Positions 52,743-62,023 of a stretch of 64,000 nt of DNA are shown in pieces (position 1 is the stretch's first letter; each line of letters starts with the position of its first letter). The position numbers were made by a program, and so were the translations under genes. The DNA comes from Vibrio rhodolitus. Lineage in GTDB: Bacteria; Pseudomonadota; Gammaproteobacteria; Enterobacterales; Vibrionaceae. Under the pieces are notes generated by a model, which ran no database searches, was not told the DNA's origin, and saw only the letters and a program-made list of their open reading frames with translations. The stretch covers positions 1-64,000 of the forward strand of contig NZ_QLYZ01000023.1 of the NCBI RefSeq assembly GCF_003350325.1, read 5' to 3'.

Positions 52743-54032
52743 CTATTCACGCTCGTGTAGCGGGCGGAATTCACGTTGGCTTTCACCAGTGTATAGCTGA
52801 CGAGGACGACCGATACGGTTAGTCGGATCGCTGTGCATCTCGTTCCAGTGTGCAATCCAGCCGATAGTACGAGACATGGCAAAGATTACGGTAAACATTG
52901 AGACTGGAATGCCGATCGCTTTCAGAATGATACCTGAGTAGAAGTCTACGTTCGGGTACAGTTTCTTCGATACGAAGTATTCGTCAGAAAGAGCAATACG
53001 CTCAAGTTCCATCGCAACGTCTAGCAGTGGGTCTTGGATGTTTAGCTCAGTTAGAACTTCATGACATGCTTCGCGCATTACCGTTGCACGTGGGTCATAG
53101 TTCTTGTAAACACGGTGACCAAAGCCCATTAGGCGGAATGGGTCATCTTTATCCTTCGCACGCTCAACGAACTCAGGAATGTTGTCTACACTACCAATTT
53201 CTTCCAACATCTTCAGACACGCTTCGTTCGCGCCGCCATGAGCCGGTCCCCATAGTGATGCAATACCTGCAGCAATACAGGCAAATGGGTTTGCACCTGA
53301 TGAACCTGAAAGTCGAACAGTCGACGTTGAGGCATTTTGCTCATGATCTGCGTGTAGGGTGAAGATCTTATCCATTGCACGCGCTACAACAGGGTTTACT
53401 TCGTATTCTTCACATGGGTTAGCAAACATCATATGCAGGAAGTTTTCTGCGTAGTTTAGATCGTTGCGTGGGTAGATAAATGGCTGACCAATTGAGTACT
53501 TGTAACACATGGAAGCCAATGTTGGCATTTTTGAAATCAGACGATATGCCGCTATCTCACGGTGTACGTCGTTGTTGATATCGAGTGAATCGTGGTAGAA
53601 GGCTGCAAGTGCGCCAACTACACCACACATAACCGCCATAGGGTGCGCATCACGACGGAAGCCGTGGAAGAAGCTAGCAATCTGCTCATGCACCATAGTA
53701 TGACGAGTTACTGTTGTCTTGAACTTCTCGTATTGCTCACGGGTTGGGGCTTCACCGTAAAGAAGAATATAACAGACTTCCAAGTAATCAGCGTTGTTCG
53801 CTAATTGATCGATAGGGAAACCACGGTGCAGTAGCACACCTTTACCGCCATCGATGTAAGTGATTTGAGATTCACAAGATGCAGTGGCAAGAAAACCTGG
53901 GTCAAACGTAAAGTGGCCTGTCGCCCCAAGTTTGCGAACGTCAATCACGTCAGGACCAATGGTACCTTCCATAATTGGCAGCTCGACTGGCGCTTGACCT
54001 TCAATATGAAGGGTCGCTTTCTTATCCGCCAT
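52743..54032 (-). CDS. gltA: Citrate synthase (type II, NADH-sensitive)
   Basis: GltA condenses acetyl-CoA with oxaloacetate to start the TCA cycle. The 429-residue product matches the E. coli enzyme throughout, with the N-terminal regulatory region, LHADHEQNASTSTVRLSGS (catalytic His), LWGPAHGGANEACLKML and GFGHRVYKNYDPRA (catalytic His). It is divergent from sdhC, sharing a 397-base region where the ArcA-type sites lie. Confidence 0.98.
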   Translation of the reverse strand: MADKKATLHIEGQAPVELPIMEGTIGPDVIDVRKLGATGHFTFDPGFLATASCESQITYIDGGKGVLLHRGFPIDQLANNADYLEVCYILLYGEAPTREQYEKFKTTVTRHTMVHEQIASFFHGFRRDAHPMAVMCGVVGALAAFYHDSLDINNDVHREIAAYRLISKMPTLASMCYKYSIGQPFIYPRNDLNYAENFLHMMFANPCEEYEVNPVVARAMDKIFTLHADHEQNASTSTVRLSGSSGANPFACIAAGIASLWGPAHGGANEACLKMLEEIGSVDNIPEFVERAKDKDDPFRLMGFGHRVYKNYDPRATVMREACHEVLTELNIQDPLLDVAMELERIALSDEYFVSKKLYPNVDFYSGIILKAIGIPVSMFTVIFAMSRTIGWIAHWNEMHSDPTNRIGRPRQLYTGESQREFRPLHERE

Positions 54033-54429
54033 AACAATCTCCTTTGTTTATTATTTAATCCATCCAGGATGTTTGTGTGCCATTTTTGTACGTCTGTTCG
54101 TTAACAAAGTCAATTTTTCTCCTCTGATGTGTGGTCTTGTTATTATTTTTTGCGCACATTAAGTTAAAAATCTGTTCTGTGTAGCAAAAATTGTTACACT
54201 AATTGTATTAGAATGTTGCCAACCGTATATTGGTGGCGTGAAATCTGGGAGAAACCTAATAAATTCAAGGATTGAAAGAATTATAATCTAAATTCTCAAG
54301 ACTTGTTGTTAACAATTCTTTTACAATTAAGTGGTTTGTGTTTTGTCTTATTTGTTAACGAAATGTTATCATTTTAAAGGGTTCAGCTACCAAGTTTCGT
54401 CAATAACTATAAATGCTCTAGTGAGCTGA
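54033..54429. promoter_or_regulatory. gltA-sdhC divergent control region
   Basis: The 397 bases are AT-rich and without a gene. An ArcA-type direct repeat lies at 54354. There is also a TGTAGC-(8)-GTTACA inverted pattern near 54180 (CRP-like, imperfect) and several GTTAAC sites. Promoters are not clear enough to place. Confidence 0.55.
54354..54368 (+). promoter_or_regulatory. Probable ArcA site before sdhC
   Basis: GTTA-ACGAAAT-GTTA has two GTTA repeats exactly 11 bases apart, the ArcA box architecture. It lies 61 bases before sdhC, in a gene set repressed by ArcA under low oxygen in E. coli. Confidence 0.6.
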
Positions 54430-54822
54430 GTGAGCAAGCCCGTGAAAGAAAGAAAGTCAAGACCTGTAAACTTAGACTTGCAAACCATACGCTTTCCGAT
54501 CACTGCTATCGCATCTATTCTTCACCGAGTTTCTGGTGTGATCACGTTTGTAGCAGTCGGTATCCTGTTATGGTTGCTGTCTTTATCCCTATCTTCTCCT
54601 AATGGATTTACCCAAGCTGTTGATATTATCGATGGTTGGTTTTTTACGTTTATCCTATGGGGAATCCTAACCGCGTTGGCCTACCACATTGTGGGTGGTG
54701 TTCGTCATTTATTGATGGACTTAGGCTACTTTGAAGAGCTCGACACCGGTGCGATGAGTGCAAAAGTCTCCTTCGGTGTAACAGCAGTGCTGTCTCTATT
54801 AGCGGGGGTAATGGTATGGTAA
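54430..54822 (+). CDS. sdhC: Succinate dehydrogenase cytochrome b556 subunit
   Basis: SdhC anchors the succinate:quinone reductase in the inner membrane and binds heme b. The 130-residue product starts with GTG at 54430 (MSKPVKERKSRPVNLDL) and aligns with E. coli SdhC; RFPITAIASILHRVSGVITF includes the quinone-site Ser and Arg and HRVSG, and ILTALAYHIVGGVRHLLMDLG holds the heme His. Three membrane spans are visible. It overlaps sdhD by 7 bases. Confidence 0.97.
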   Translation: MSKPVKERKSRPVNLDLQTIRFPITAIASILHRVSGVITFVAVGILLWLLSLSLSSPNGFTQAVDIIDGWFFTFILWGILTALAYHIVGGVRHLLMDLGYFEELDTGAMSAKVSFGVTAVLSLLAGVMVW

Positions 54823-55160
54823 ACCACGTTTCATCATTTGGTCGTAATGGTGTGCATGATTTCTTATTGATTCGTGCAACAGCCATCATTATGACGTTAT
54901 ACACGATCTATCTAGTGAGCTTCATTGCTTTCTCTGATATCTCGTACGCATCATGGAGCCAGTTTTTCGCTGGTAACTTCACCAAAGCATTCACAATGGT
55001 CGCACTAACCAGCGTATTAATTCACGCTTGGATTGGTTTGTGGCAGGTGCTGACTGACTACATCAAATGCGCGAAGTTGCGCGGTGGTCTGCAAGTCGGC
55101 GTAGTCGCTCTGTTGTTCGGCTACTTCTTCTCTGGTCTGTTTATTCTGTGGGGTGCGTAA
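54816..55160 (+). CDS. sdhD: Succinate dehydrogenase hydrophobic anchor subunit
   Basis: SdhD completes the heme b membrane anchor. The 114-residue product starts MVNHVSSFGRNGVHDFLLIRATAI, typical of SdhD, and contains the heme-ligand and quinone region in LTSVLIHAWIGLWQVLTDYIK. Three spans are present and the ATG lies in the end of sdhC, so coupling is tight. sdhA begins at the base after its stop. Confidence 0.96.
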   Translation: MVNHVSSFGRNGVHDFLLIRATAIIMTLYTIYLVSFIAFSDISYASWSQFFAGNFTKAFTMVALTSVLIHAWIGLWQVLTDYIKCAKLRGGLQVGVVALLFGYFFSGLFILWGA

Positions 55161-56927
55161 GTGTCTATTCCAGTTCGTGAATTCGATGCCGTTGTAATCG
55201 GCGCAGGCGGTGCGGGTATGCGCGCCGCTCTACAAATTTCAGAGCAAGGTCTTACTTGTGCTCTACTTTCTAAAGTTTTCCCTACTCGTTCACACACAGT
55301 TTCAGCGCAGGGTGGTATTACCGTTGCGCTAGGTAACTCACATAAAGACGATTGGCAGTGGCACATGTACGATACCGTAAAAGGTTCGGACTACATCGGT
55401 GACCAAAACGCGATCGAGTACATGTGTAAAAACGGTCCTGAGTCGGTTATTGAGCTGGAGAAAATGGGTCTGCCGTTTTCACGCTTTGATGACGGTACCA
55501 TTTACCAACGTCCATTTGGCGGTCAGTCAAAAGAGTTTGGTGGTGAGCAAGCAGCACGTACCGCAGCAGCCGCTGACCGTACTGGTCACGCTCTATTGCA
55601 CACGCTTTACCAGCAAAACGTCAAACACAAGACGATGATCTTTTCTGAGTGGTATGCGCTGGATCTAGTTAAGAACCAAGACGGTGCAGTGGTCGGTTGT
55701 ACCGCTATCTGCATGGAAACGGGTGAGATTGTTTACTTCAAATCGAAAGCAACGATCTTAGCAACGGGCGGCGCAGGTCGTATTTACGCTTCGACAACCA
55801 ATGCGCACATCAACACTGGTGACGGTGTAGGCATGGCGCTGCGTGCTGGCGTGCCAATGCAAGATATGGAGATGTGGCAGTTCCACCCAACCGGTATTGC
55901 AGGTGCAGGTGTACTAGTAACAGAAGGCTGTCGTGGTGAAGGTGGTTACCTACTCAACAAAGATGGCGAACGCTTTATGGAGCGTTATGCACCAAATGCG
56001 AAAGACTTGGCGGGTCGTGACGTTGTTGCACGTTCAATGATGATCGAGATCCGTGAAGGTCGCGGTTGTGATGGCCCATGGGGTCCACATATTAAACTGA
56101 AACTAGACCACTTAGGCAAAGAAGTGCTTGAGTCGCGTCTACCGGGTATCTGTGAGCTATCACGTACATTTGCCCACGTTGATCCAGTGAAAGAGCCAAT
56201 CCCAGTTATCCCAACTTGTCACTACATGATGGGTGGTGTGCCAACGCAAGTATCTGGTCAGGCGATTAAGCAAACTGCTGACGGCGGCGATGTTGAAGTT
56301 CAAGGTCTGTTTGCTTGTGGTGAAATTGCCTCAGTATCGGTACATGGTGCGAACCGCCTGGGTGGTAACTCTCTACTCGATTTGGTGGTATTTGGTCGCG
56401 CAACGGGTCTGCACCTTGGTGAAACACTTGCGGCACAATCGGAAGCGCGTCCTGCTTCTGAGTCTGATATTGAAGCTTCTCTGGCGCGTACTATGCGCTG
56501 GGAAAATAGTGCCAGCGGTGAAGACCCATTCCAAATTCGTAAAGATCTGCAACAGTGCATGCAAAACAGCTTCTCGGTATTCCGTGAAGGCGACGCAATG
56601 GCAACGGGTCTAGAAGAGCTGAAAGTGATTCGTGAGCGCTTAAAAGAAGCACACCTATCGGACAAGTCGAAAGAGTTCAACACTCAGCGCATTGAGTGTC
56701 TAGAGCTAGACAACTTGATGGAGACAGCGTTCTCGACTGCAGTTGCGGCTAACTACCGTACCGAAAGTCGTGGTGCACACGCTCGCTTTGACTTCCCAGA
56801 GCGTGATGATGAGAACTGGCTATGCCACTCAATTTATAACCCGGAAACGGAGCAGATGACTAAGCGTGATGTCAATATGACGCCTGTGCATCGTGATGCG
56901 TTCCCACCGAAAGTTCGTACGTACTAA
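55161..56927 (+). CDS. sdhA: Succinate dehydrogenase flavoprotein subunit
   Basis: SdhA oxidises succinate to fumarate with covalently bound FAD. The 588-residue product starts with GTG directly after the sdhD stop (MSIPVREFDAVVIGAGGAGM). It has the FAD Rossmann motif GAGGAGMRAAL, the flavinylated His in TRSHTVSAQGG, the HPTGIAGAGVL substrate loop and the catalytic RGAHARFDFPERDD (His and Arg). It is complete and lies in the sdhCDAB operon. Confidence 0.99.
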   Translation: MSIPVREFDAVVIGAGGAGMRAALQISEQGLTCALLSKVFPTRSHTVSAQGGITVALGNSHKDDWQWHMYDTVKGSDYIGDQNAIEYMCKNGPESVIELEKMGLPFSRFDDGTIYQRPFGGQSKEFGGEQAARTAAAADRTGHALLHTLYQQNVKHKTMIFSEWYALDLVKNQDGAVVGCTAICMETGEIVYFKSKATILATGGAGRIYASTTNAHINTGDGVGMALRAGVPMQDMEMWQFHPTGIAGAGVLVTEGCRGEGGYLLNKDGERFMERYAPNAKDLAGRDVVARSMMIEIREGRGCDGPWGPHIKLKLDHLGKEVLESRLPGICELSRTFAHVDPVKEPIPVIPTCHYMMGGVPTQVSGQAIKQTADGGDVEVQGLFACGEIASVSVHGANRLGGNSLLDLVVFGRATGLHLGETLAAQSEARPASESDIEASLARTMRWENSASGEDPFQIRKDLQQCMQNSFSVFREGDAMATGLEELKVIRERLKEAHLSDKSKEFNTQRIECLELDNLMETAFSTAVAANYRTESRGAHARFDFPERDDENWLCHSIYNPETEQMTKRDVNMTPVHRDAFPPKVRTY

Positions 56928-56941
56928 GGGAGGATTGAAAA

Positions 56942-57652
56942 ATGAAACTTAACTTCTCTTTGTATCGCTACAACCCTGATGTAGATAACAAACCTTACAT
57001 GAAGGACTACACGCTTGAGGTAGAAGAAGGTTCCGACATGATGGTGCTTGATGCACTTATCTTATTGAAAGAACAAGACCCTACTATCGCGTTCCGTCGC
57101 TCTTGTCGTGAAGGTGTATGTGGCTCTGATGGTCTTAACATGAACGGCAAAAATGGTCTGGCATGTATCACTCCGCTCTCTGCGTTGCAGGGCGATAGAA
57201 TTGTGATTCGTCCACTACCAGGTTTACCGGTTGTGCGTGACCTGATTGTCGATATGACTCAGTTCTACGATAACTACGCGAAAGTAAAACCATTCTTAAT
57301 TGCAGATGGTGCTATGCCGCCGTCGCGCGAGAATCTGCAAATGCCAGAAGATCGTGCTCACCTAGATGGTTTGTATGAATGTATTATGTGCGCATGTTGT
57401 ACCACGTCTTGTCCGTCGTTCTGGTGGAACCCTGACAAGTTCATCGGTCCAGCAGGTCTATTAGCCGCTTATCGCTGGCTAATTGACAGCCGAGATACGG
57501 CAACTGATGAACGATTGTCCGATCTCGACGATGCATTTAGTGTTTTTCGTTGCCATGGCATCATGAATTGTGTAAGTGTTTGTCCTAAGGGACTAAATCC
57601 TACAAAAGCAATTGGTCACATCAAGTCGATGTTGGTTAATCGTTCGGTTTAG
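56942..57652 (+). CDS. sdhB: Succinate dehydrogenase iron-sulfur subunit
   Basis: SdhB passes electrons from FAD to quinone. The 236-residue product has all cluster cysteines: [2Fe-2S] in RRSCREGVCGSDGLNMNGKNGLAC, [4Fe-4S] in CIMCACCTTSCP and [3Fe-4S] with CHGIMNCVSVCPKGLNP. GGGAGG lies before its start. An inverted repeat follows before sucA. Confidence 0.99.
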   Translation: MKLNFSLYRYNPDVDNKPYMKDYTLEVEEGSDMMVLDALILLKEQDPTIAFRRSCREGVCGSDGLNMNGKNGLACITPLSALQGDRIVIRPLPGLPVVRDLIVDMTQFYDNYAKVKPFLIADGAMPPSRENLQMPEDRAHLDGLYECIMCACCTTSCPSFWWNPDKFIGPAGLLAAYRWLIDSRDTATDERLSDLDDAFSVFRCHGIMNCVSVCPKGLNPTKAIGHIKSMLVNRSV

Positions 57653-57665
57653 TGAAGTAATAAGA

Positions 57666-57694
57666 TTACCGCTACTCGTTGTGGGTAGCGGTCT
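57666..57694 (+). other. Hairpin between sdhB and sucA
   Basis: ACCGCTAC (57668-57675) pairs with GTAGCGGT (57685-57692), with no T-run. It could be an mRNA processing or attenuation point that sets sdh against suc levels. Confidence 0.55.
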
Positions 57695-57754
57695 ATTCAA
57701 TACAAGCGCGGCATAGACCGCTGCAAACGTGAAAACTACTGGTTAAGGGAAAAT

Positions 57755-60610
57755 ATGCACAACGGTGTGATGAAGGCATGGCTCGAGTCTTCACACTTGG
57801 CAGGCGCAAATGCGACTTACGTAGAAGACCTCTACGAACTGTATCTCAGTGATCCCGATCTGGTAAGTGAGGAGTGGATTCGTGTATTTGATGGTTTACC
57901 AAAGCCATCAGCAGATGTGGTGGAACAACCACACTCACGTGTCCGTGATTACTTCCGTCGACTCGCTCAAGAAACAAAGCATTACAATGTCCAAGTTAGT
58001 GACCCCGATGTCGATGCTAAACAAGTAAAAGTTTTACAGCTGATCAACGCGTACCGTTTCCGCGGTCATGAAGCAGCTGATCTTGATCCTCTAGGTCTAT
58101 GGAACCGCCCTCAGGTGGCAGAGCTAGATCCTACCTTCCACAATCTTAACGATGATGATTTAGAAGAAACATTTAATGTGGGTTCTTTTGCCATTGGTCA
58201 AGAGACCATGAAGCTAAAAGACATCTATTCCTCGTTGAAGAAAATCTACTGTGGCTCGATTGGTGCAGAATACATGCACATGACCGATACAGAGCAAAAG
58301 CGTTGGATCCAACAACGTTTGGAATCTGTGGTTGGTCAGCCAACCTTTACCGCAGAAGAAAAACGTGACTTTCTTGAAGAGCTAACAGCAGCGGAAGGCC
58401 TTGAGCGCTATTTGGGCGCAAAATTCCCTGGTGCTAAACGCTTCTCACTAGAAGGTGGTGATGCGCTGATCCCAATGACAAAAGAGCTAATTCGACATGC
58501 TGGTAAGAGTGGCATGCGTGAAGTGGTTATTGGTATGGCACACCGTGGTCGCTTGAACATGTTGGTTAACGTGTTGGGTAAAAAGCCGCAAGACTTGTTT
58601 GATGAGTTTGCTGGCAAACACGGTGATTCATGGGGCACGGGCGATGTTAAGTATCACCAAGGCTTCTCGGCTGACTTCGCGACTCCAGGTGGCGATGTTC
58701 ACTTAGCATTGGCGTTTAACCCATCGCACCTAGAAATTGTTAACCCAGTAGTGATTGGCTCGGTACGTGCACGTCAAGATCGTCTAGGCGACAAGAACGG
58801 CAGCACAGTACTACCAATTACGATTCACGGTGACTCAGCAGTGGCTGGTCAAGGTGTGGTTGCTGAGACATTCAACATGTCACAATCACGCGGTTACCGT
58901 GTAGGTGGTACGGTTCGTATCGTGGTGAACAACCAAGTTGGTTTCACAACGTCTAATCCGAACGATACGCGTTCAACCATGTACTGTACTGATATCGCTA
59001 AGATGGTACAGGCACCTATCTTCCACGTGAATGCGGATGATCCAGAGGCAGTAGCGTTTGTGACGCGTATTGCTCTTGATTACCGTAACGAATTTAAACG
59101 TGATGTTGTGATTGACTTGGTTTGTTACCGTCGTCATGGTCACAACGAAGCGGATGAGCCAAATGCGACTCAACCGTTGATGTATCAAAAAATCAAGAAG
59201 CATCCAACACCACGTAAGCTTTATGCTGATGTTTTGATTGAGCGCGGTGATAACGATATTGAAACGGCAACGGCGCTAATCAATGATTATCGTGATGCTC
59301 TAGACCGCGGTGAAGTGGTGGTTAAAGAGTGGCGTCCAATGGCTCTACATTCAGTAGACTGGTCTCCATATCTAGGTCACGACTGGGATACACCTTGGAA
59401 TAGTCAGTACGACAAAGATCGCCTAGTTGAGCTCGGTAATCGTCTGTGTCAGTACCCAGATAGCCATAAGCTGCAAAGCCGCGTTAACAAGCTCTACAAC
59501 GATCGTCTATCAATGATGAGCGGTGAAAAAGCGGTTGACTGGGGTATGGCAGAAACCTTGGCTTACGCAACGCTTCTTGATGATGGTAAGCGTATTCGTA
59601 TCTCTGGTCAGGATTCAGGTCGTGGTACTTTCTTCCACCGCCATTCGGTACTGCACAACCAATCTGATGCAAGCACCTACATTCCGTTAGCCAATATCCA
59701 TGATAAGCAAGGTCCTTTCCAAGTGATTGACTCAGTGCTGTCTGAAGAAGCGGTACTGGCGTTTGAATATGGTTACGCAACGGCTGAGCCAGGTGGTTTA
59801 ACCATTTGGGAAGCGCAGTTTGGTGACTTTGCCAACGGCGCTCAAGTGGTAATTGACCAGTTTATTTCCTCGGGCGAGCAAAAATGGGCACGTTTATGTG
59901 GTCTGACAATGCTTCTGCCGCATGGTTATGAAGGTCAAGGTCCAGAGCACTCGTCGGCGCGCCTTGAGCGTTACCTACAGCTTTGTGCTGAGCAGAACAT
60001 GCAGGTCGTTGTTCCATCAACACCAGCGCAGGTTTATCACATGATTCGTCGTCAGGTGGTGCGTCCGATGCGTCGTCCACTGATTGTGATGTCACCGAAA
60101 TCACTGCTCCGTCACCCATTGTGTGTTTCAAGTTTAGAAGACTTATCTGATGGCACTTTCTTACCGGCAATTCCAGAGATCGACCAGTTGGATGCGAGCA
60201 AGGTAAAACGCGTTGTGTTCTGTTCAGGTAAAGTTTATTTCGACCTGCTAGAGCAGCGTCGTAAGAACGAACAAGACGATGTTGCTATCGTGCGTATTGA
60301 GCAGCTTTACCCATTCCCATTGGAAGAAGTAAAAGAAGCGATTGCTCAATACACCAATGTTGAAGACTTTGTTTGGTGCCAAGAAGAGCCGCAAAACCAA
60401 GGCGCTTGGTACTGTAGCCAGCATAACTTCCGCGCTGCGATTCCAGCTGGTGCAGATCTTAAGTATGCCGGCCGTCCAGCTTCAGCATCTCCGGCGGTAG
60501 GTTACATGTCGGTACACTTGAAACAACAGAAAGCGTTAATTGAAGACGCTTTGACCACTGGTTCTAATACATCAGATTCGAAAACCTCAGATAAAGAACT
60601 AGAAGCATAA
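57755..60610 (+). CDS. sucA: 2-oxoglutarate dehydrogenase E1
   Basis: SucA is the thiamine-diphosphate E1 of the 2-oxoglutarate complex. The 951-residue product starts MHNGVMKAWLESSHLAGAN, with AAGGGA before the ATG. It shows the RLAQETKHYN-type N-terminal E2-binding region, the ThDP part with VVIGMAHRGRLNMLVNVLG and VVNNQVGFTTSNP, and the C-terminal SVLSEEAVLAFEYGYA region. It is slightly longer than E. coli SucA (933) but of normal plan. sucB follows 11 bases after the stop. Confidence 0.98.
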   Translation: MHNGVMKAWLESSHLAGANATYVEDLYELYLSDPDLVSEEWIRVFDGLPKPSADVVEQPHSRVRDYFRRLAQETKHYNVQVSDPDVDAKQVKVLQLINAYRFRGHEAADLDPLGLWNRPQVAELDPTFHNLNDDDLEETFNVGSFAIGQETMKLKDIYSSLKKIYCGSIGAEYMHMTDTEQKRWIQQRLESVVGQPTFTAEEKRDFLEELTAAEGLERYLGAKFPGAKRFSLEGGDALIPMTKELIRHAGKSGMREVVIGMAHRGRLNMLVNVLGKKPQDLFDEFAGKHGDSWGTGDVKYHQGFSADFATPGGDVHLALAFNPSHLEIVNPVVIGSVRARQDRLGDKNGSTVLPITIHGDSAVAGQGVVAETFNMSQSRGYRVGGTVRIVVNNQVGFTTSNPNDTRSTMYCTDIAKMVQAPIFHVNADDPEAVAFVTRIALDYRNEFKRDVVIDLVCYRRHGHNEADEPNATQPLMYQKIKKHPTPRKLYADVLIERGDNDIETATALINDYRDALDRGEVVVKEWRPMALHSVDWSPYLGHDWDTPWNSQYDKDRLVELGNRLCQYPDSHKLQSRVNKLYNDRLSMMSGEKAVDWGMAETLAYATLLDDGKRIRISGQDSGRGTFFHRHSVLHNQSDASTYIPLANIHDKQGPFQVIDSVLSEEAVLAFEYGYATAEPGGLTIWEAQFGDFANGAQVVIDQFISSGEQKWARLCGLTMLLPHGYEGQGPEHSSARLERYLQLCAEQNMQVVVPSTPAQVYHMIRRQVVRPMRRPLIVMSPKSLLRHPLCVSSLEDLSDGTFLPAIPEIDQLDASKVKRVVFCSGKVYFDLLEQRRKNEQDDVAIVRIEQLYPFPLEEVKEAIAQYTNVEDFVWCQEEPQNQGAWYCSQHNFRAAIPAGADLKYAGRPASASPAVGYMSVHLKQQKALIEDALTTGSNTSDSKTSDKELEA

Positions 60611-60621
60611 GGAAGATAGAA

Positions 60622-61827
60622 ATGACAATTGAAATTCTGGTTCCAGATTTACCTGAATCAGTTGCAGACGCAACCGTCGCTACTTGGCACAAGCAACCGG
60701 GTGATACGGTTGAGCGTGATGAAGTTCTTGTAGATATCGAAACCGATAAGGTTGTACTTGAAGTTCCTGCTCCAGAAGCAGGCGTTTTAGAAGCCATTCT
60801 TGAAGAAGAAGGTGCGACAGTACTTTCTAAACAGTTACTTGCTAAGTTGAAGCCGGGTGCTGTTGCTGGTGAGCCAACAACAGATACCACTGCTGAGACT
60901 GAGGCATCACCAGACAAGCGCCACAAAGCAGCGCTTACTGAAGAGAGCAACGATGCGCTGAGCCCAGCGGTTCGTCGTCTGCTTGCTGAGCATGGTCTAG
61001 AAGCTTCTCAAGTGAAAGGCTCTGGTGTGGGTGGTCGCATTACGCGCGAAGATATTGAAGCGCATCTAGCTAACGCAAAATCGAGTGCTAAAGCGGAAGA
61101 GCCAGTGGCTCAAGCGCCTGCAGCAGCTCGTAGCCAAAAACGCGTACCTATGACTCGTCTACGTAAGACTGTTGCAAACCGTCTTCTAGAAGCGAAGAAC
61201 AGCACGGCGATGCTAACCACGTTTAACGAAGTAAACATGAAGCCAATCATGGACCTTCGTAAGCAGTACAAAGACCAATTCGAAGAGCGTCACGGCATTC
61301 GCCTTGGTTTTATGTCTTTCTACGTGAAAGCGGTAACCGAAGCACTGAAGCGCTACCCAGAAGTGAATGCGTCAATCGATGGTGATGACATTGTTTACCA
61401 CAACTATTTTGATATCAGCATGGCAGTTTCGACGCCACGTGGTCTAGTGACACCTGTTCTTAAAGACTGTGACACTCTAGGTTTTGCTGACGTTGAAAAA
61501 GGCATCAAAGAGCTGGCGATCAAAGGTCGTGATGGCAAGCTAACGGTTGATGAATTGATGGGCGGTAACTTCACTATCACTAACGGTGGTGTATTCGGTT
61601 CATTGATGTCAACGCCAATCATTAACCCACCACAATCTGCAATCTTGGGTATGCATAAGATCCAAGATCGTCCGATGGCGGTGGATGGCAAGGTAGAAAT
61701 TCTACCTATGATGTACCTAGCTCTATCTTACGATCACCGTTTAATCGATGGTCGTGAGTCTGTGGGCTTCCTAGTGACGATTAAGGAACTACTGGAAGAC
61801 CCAGCGCGTCTGCTATTAGACGTTTAA
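60622..61827 (+). CDS. sucB: 2-oxoglutarate dehydrogenase E2 (dihydrolipoyl succinyltransferase)
   Basis: SucB moves the succinyl group to CoA. The 401-residue product has the lipoyl domain with the lipoylated Lys in DIETDKVVLEVP (about residue 44), an E1/E3-binding domain (LSPAVRRLLAEHGLEASQVKG, GGRITREDIEAHL) and the catalytic domain ending in YDHRLIDGRESVGFL (His). All parts are present. It forms one operon with sucA. Confidence 0.98.
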   Translation: MTIEILVPDLPESVADATVATWHKQPGDTVERDEVLVDIETDKVVLEVPAPEAGVLEAILEEEGATVLSKQLLAKLKPGAVAGEPTTDTTAETEASPDKRHKAALTEESNDALSPAVRRLLAEHGLEASQVKGSGVGGRITREDIEAHLANAKSSAKAEEPVAQAPAAARSQKRVPMTRLRKTVANRLLEAKNSTAMLTTFNEVNMKPIMDLRKQYKDQFEERHGIRLGFMSFYVKAVTEALKRYPEVNASIDGDDIVYHNYFDISMAVSTPRGLVTPVLKDCDTLGFADVEKGIKELAIKGRDGKLTVDELMGGNFTITNGGVFGSLMSTPIINPPQSAILGMHKIQDRPMAVDGKVEILPMMYLALSYDHRLIDGRESVGFLVTIKELLEDPARLLLDV

Positions 61828-61836
61828 TATCGCTAA

Positions 61837-61870
61837 AACGTCGAGTTGCCTTGGATAACTCGACGCTTTT
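61837..61870 (+). terminator. Hairpin in the sucB-sucC gap
   Basis: CGTCGAGTT (61839-61847) pairs with AACTCGACG (61857-61865) and CTTTT follows, so some transcripts may end here. The whole gap is 196 bases. Confidence 0.65.
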
Positions 61871-62023
61871 AGTTCACGGGGCTAGACTGGCTCAACTGTC
61901 TGGCCTTCATTTGAATCGTATTGCGATTGATTTGAGAAGACCCTACAGACGTGTAAGCAGAGTTCTACTGCAACGTTATGGAAATTATAAATCCCTTAAG
62001 GGAAGAACAAACGGAATATCAAA

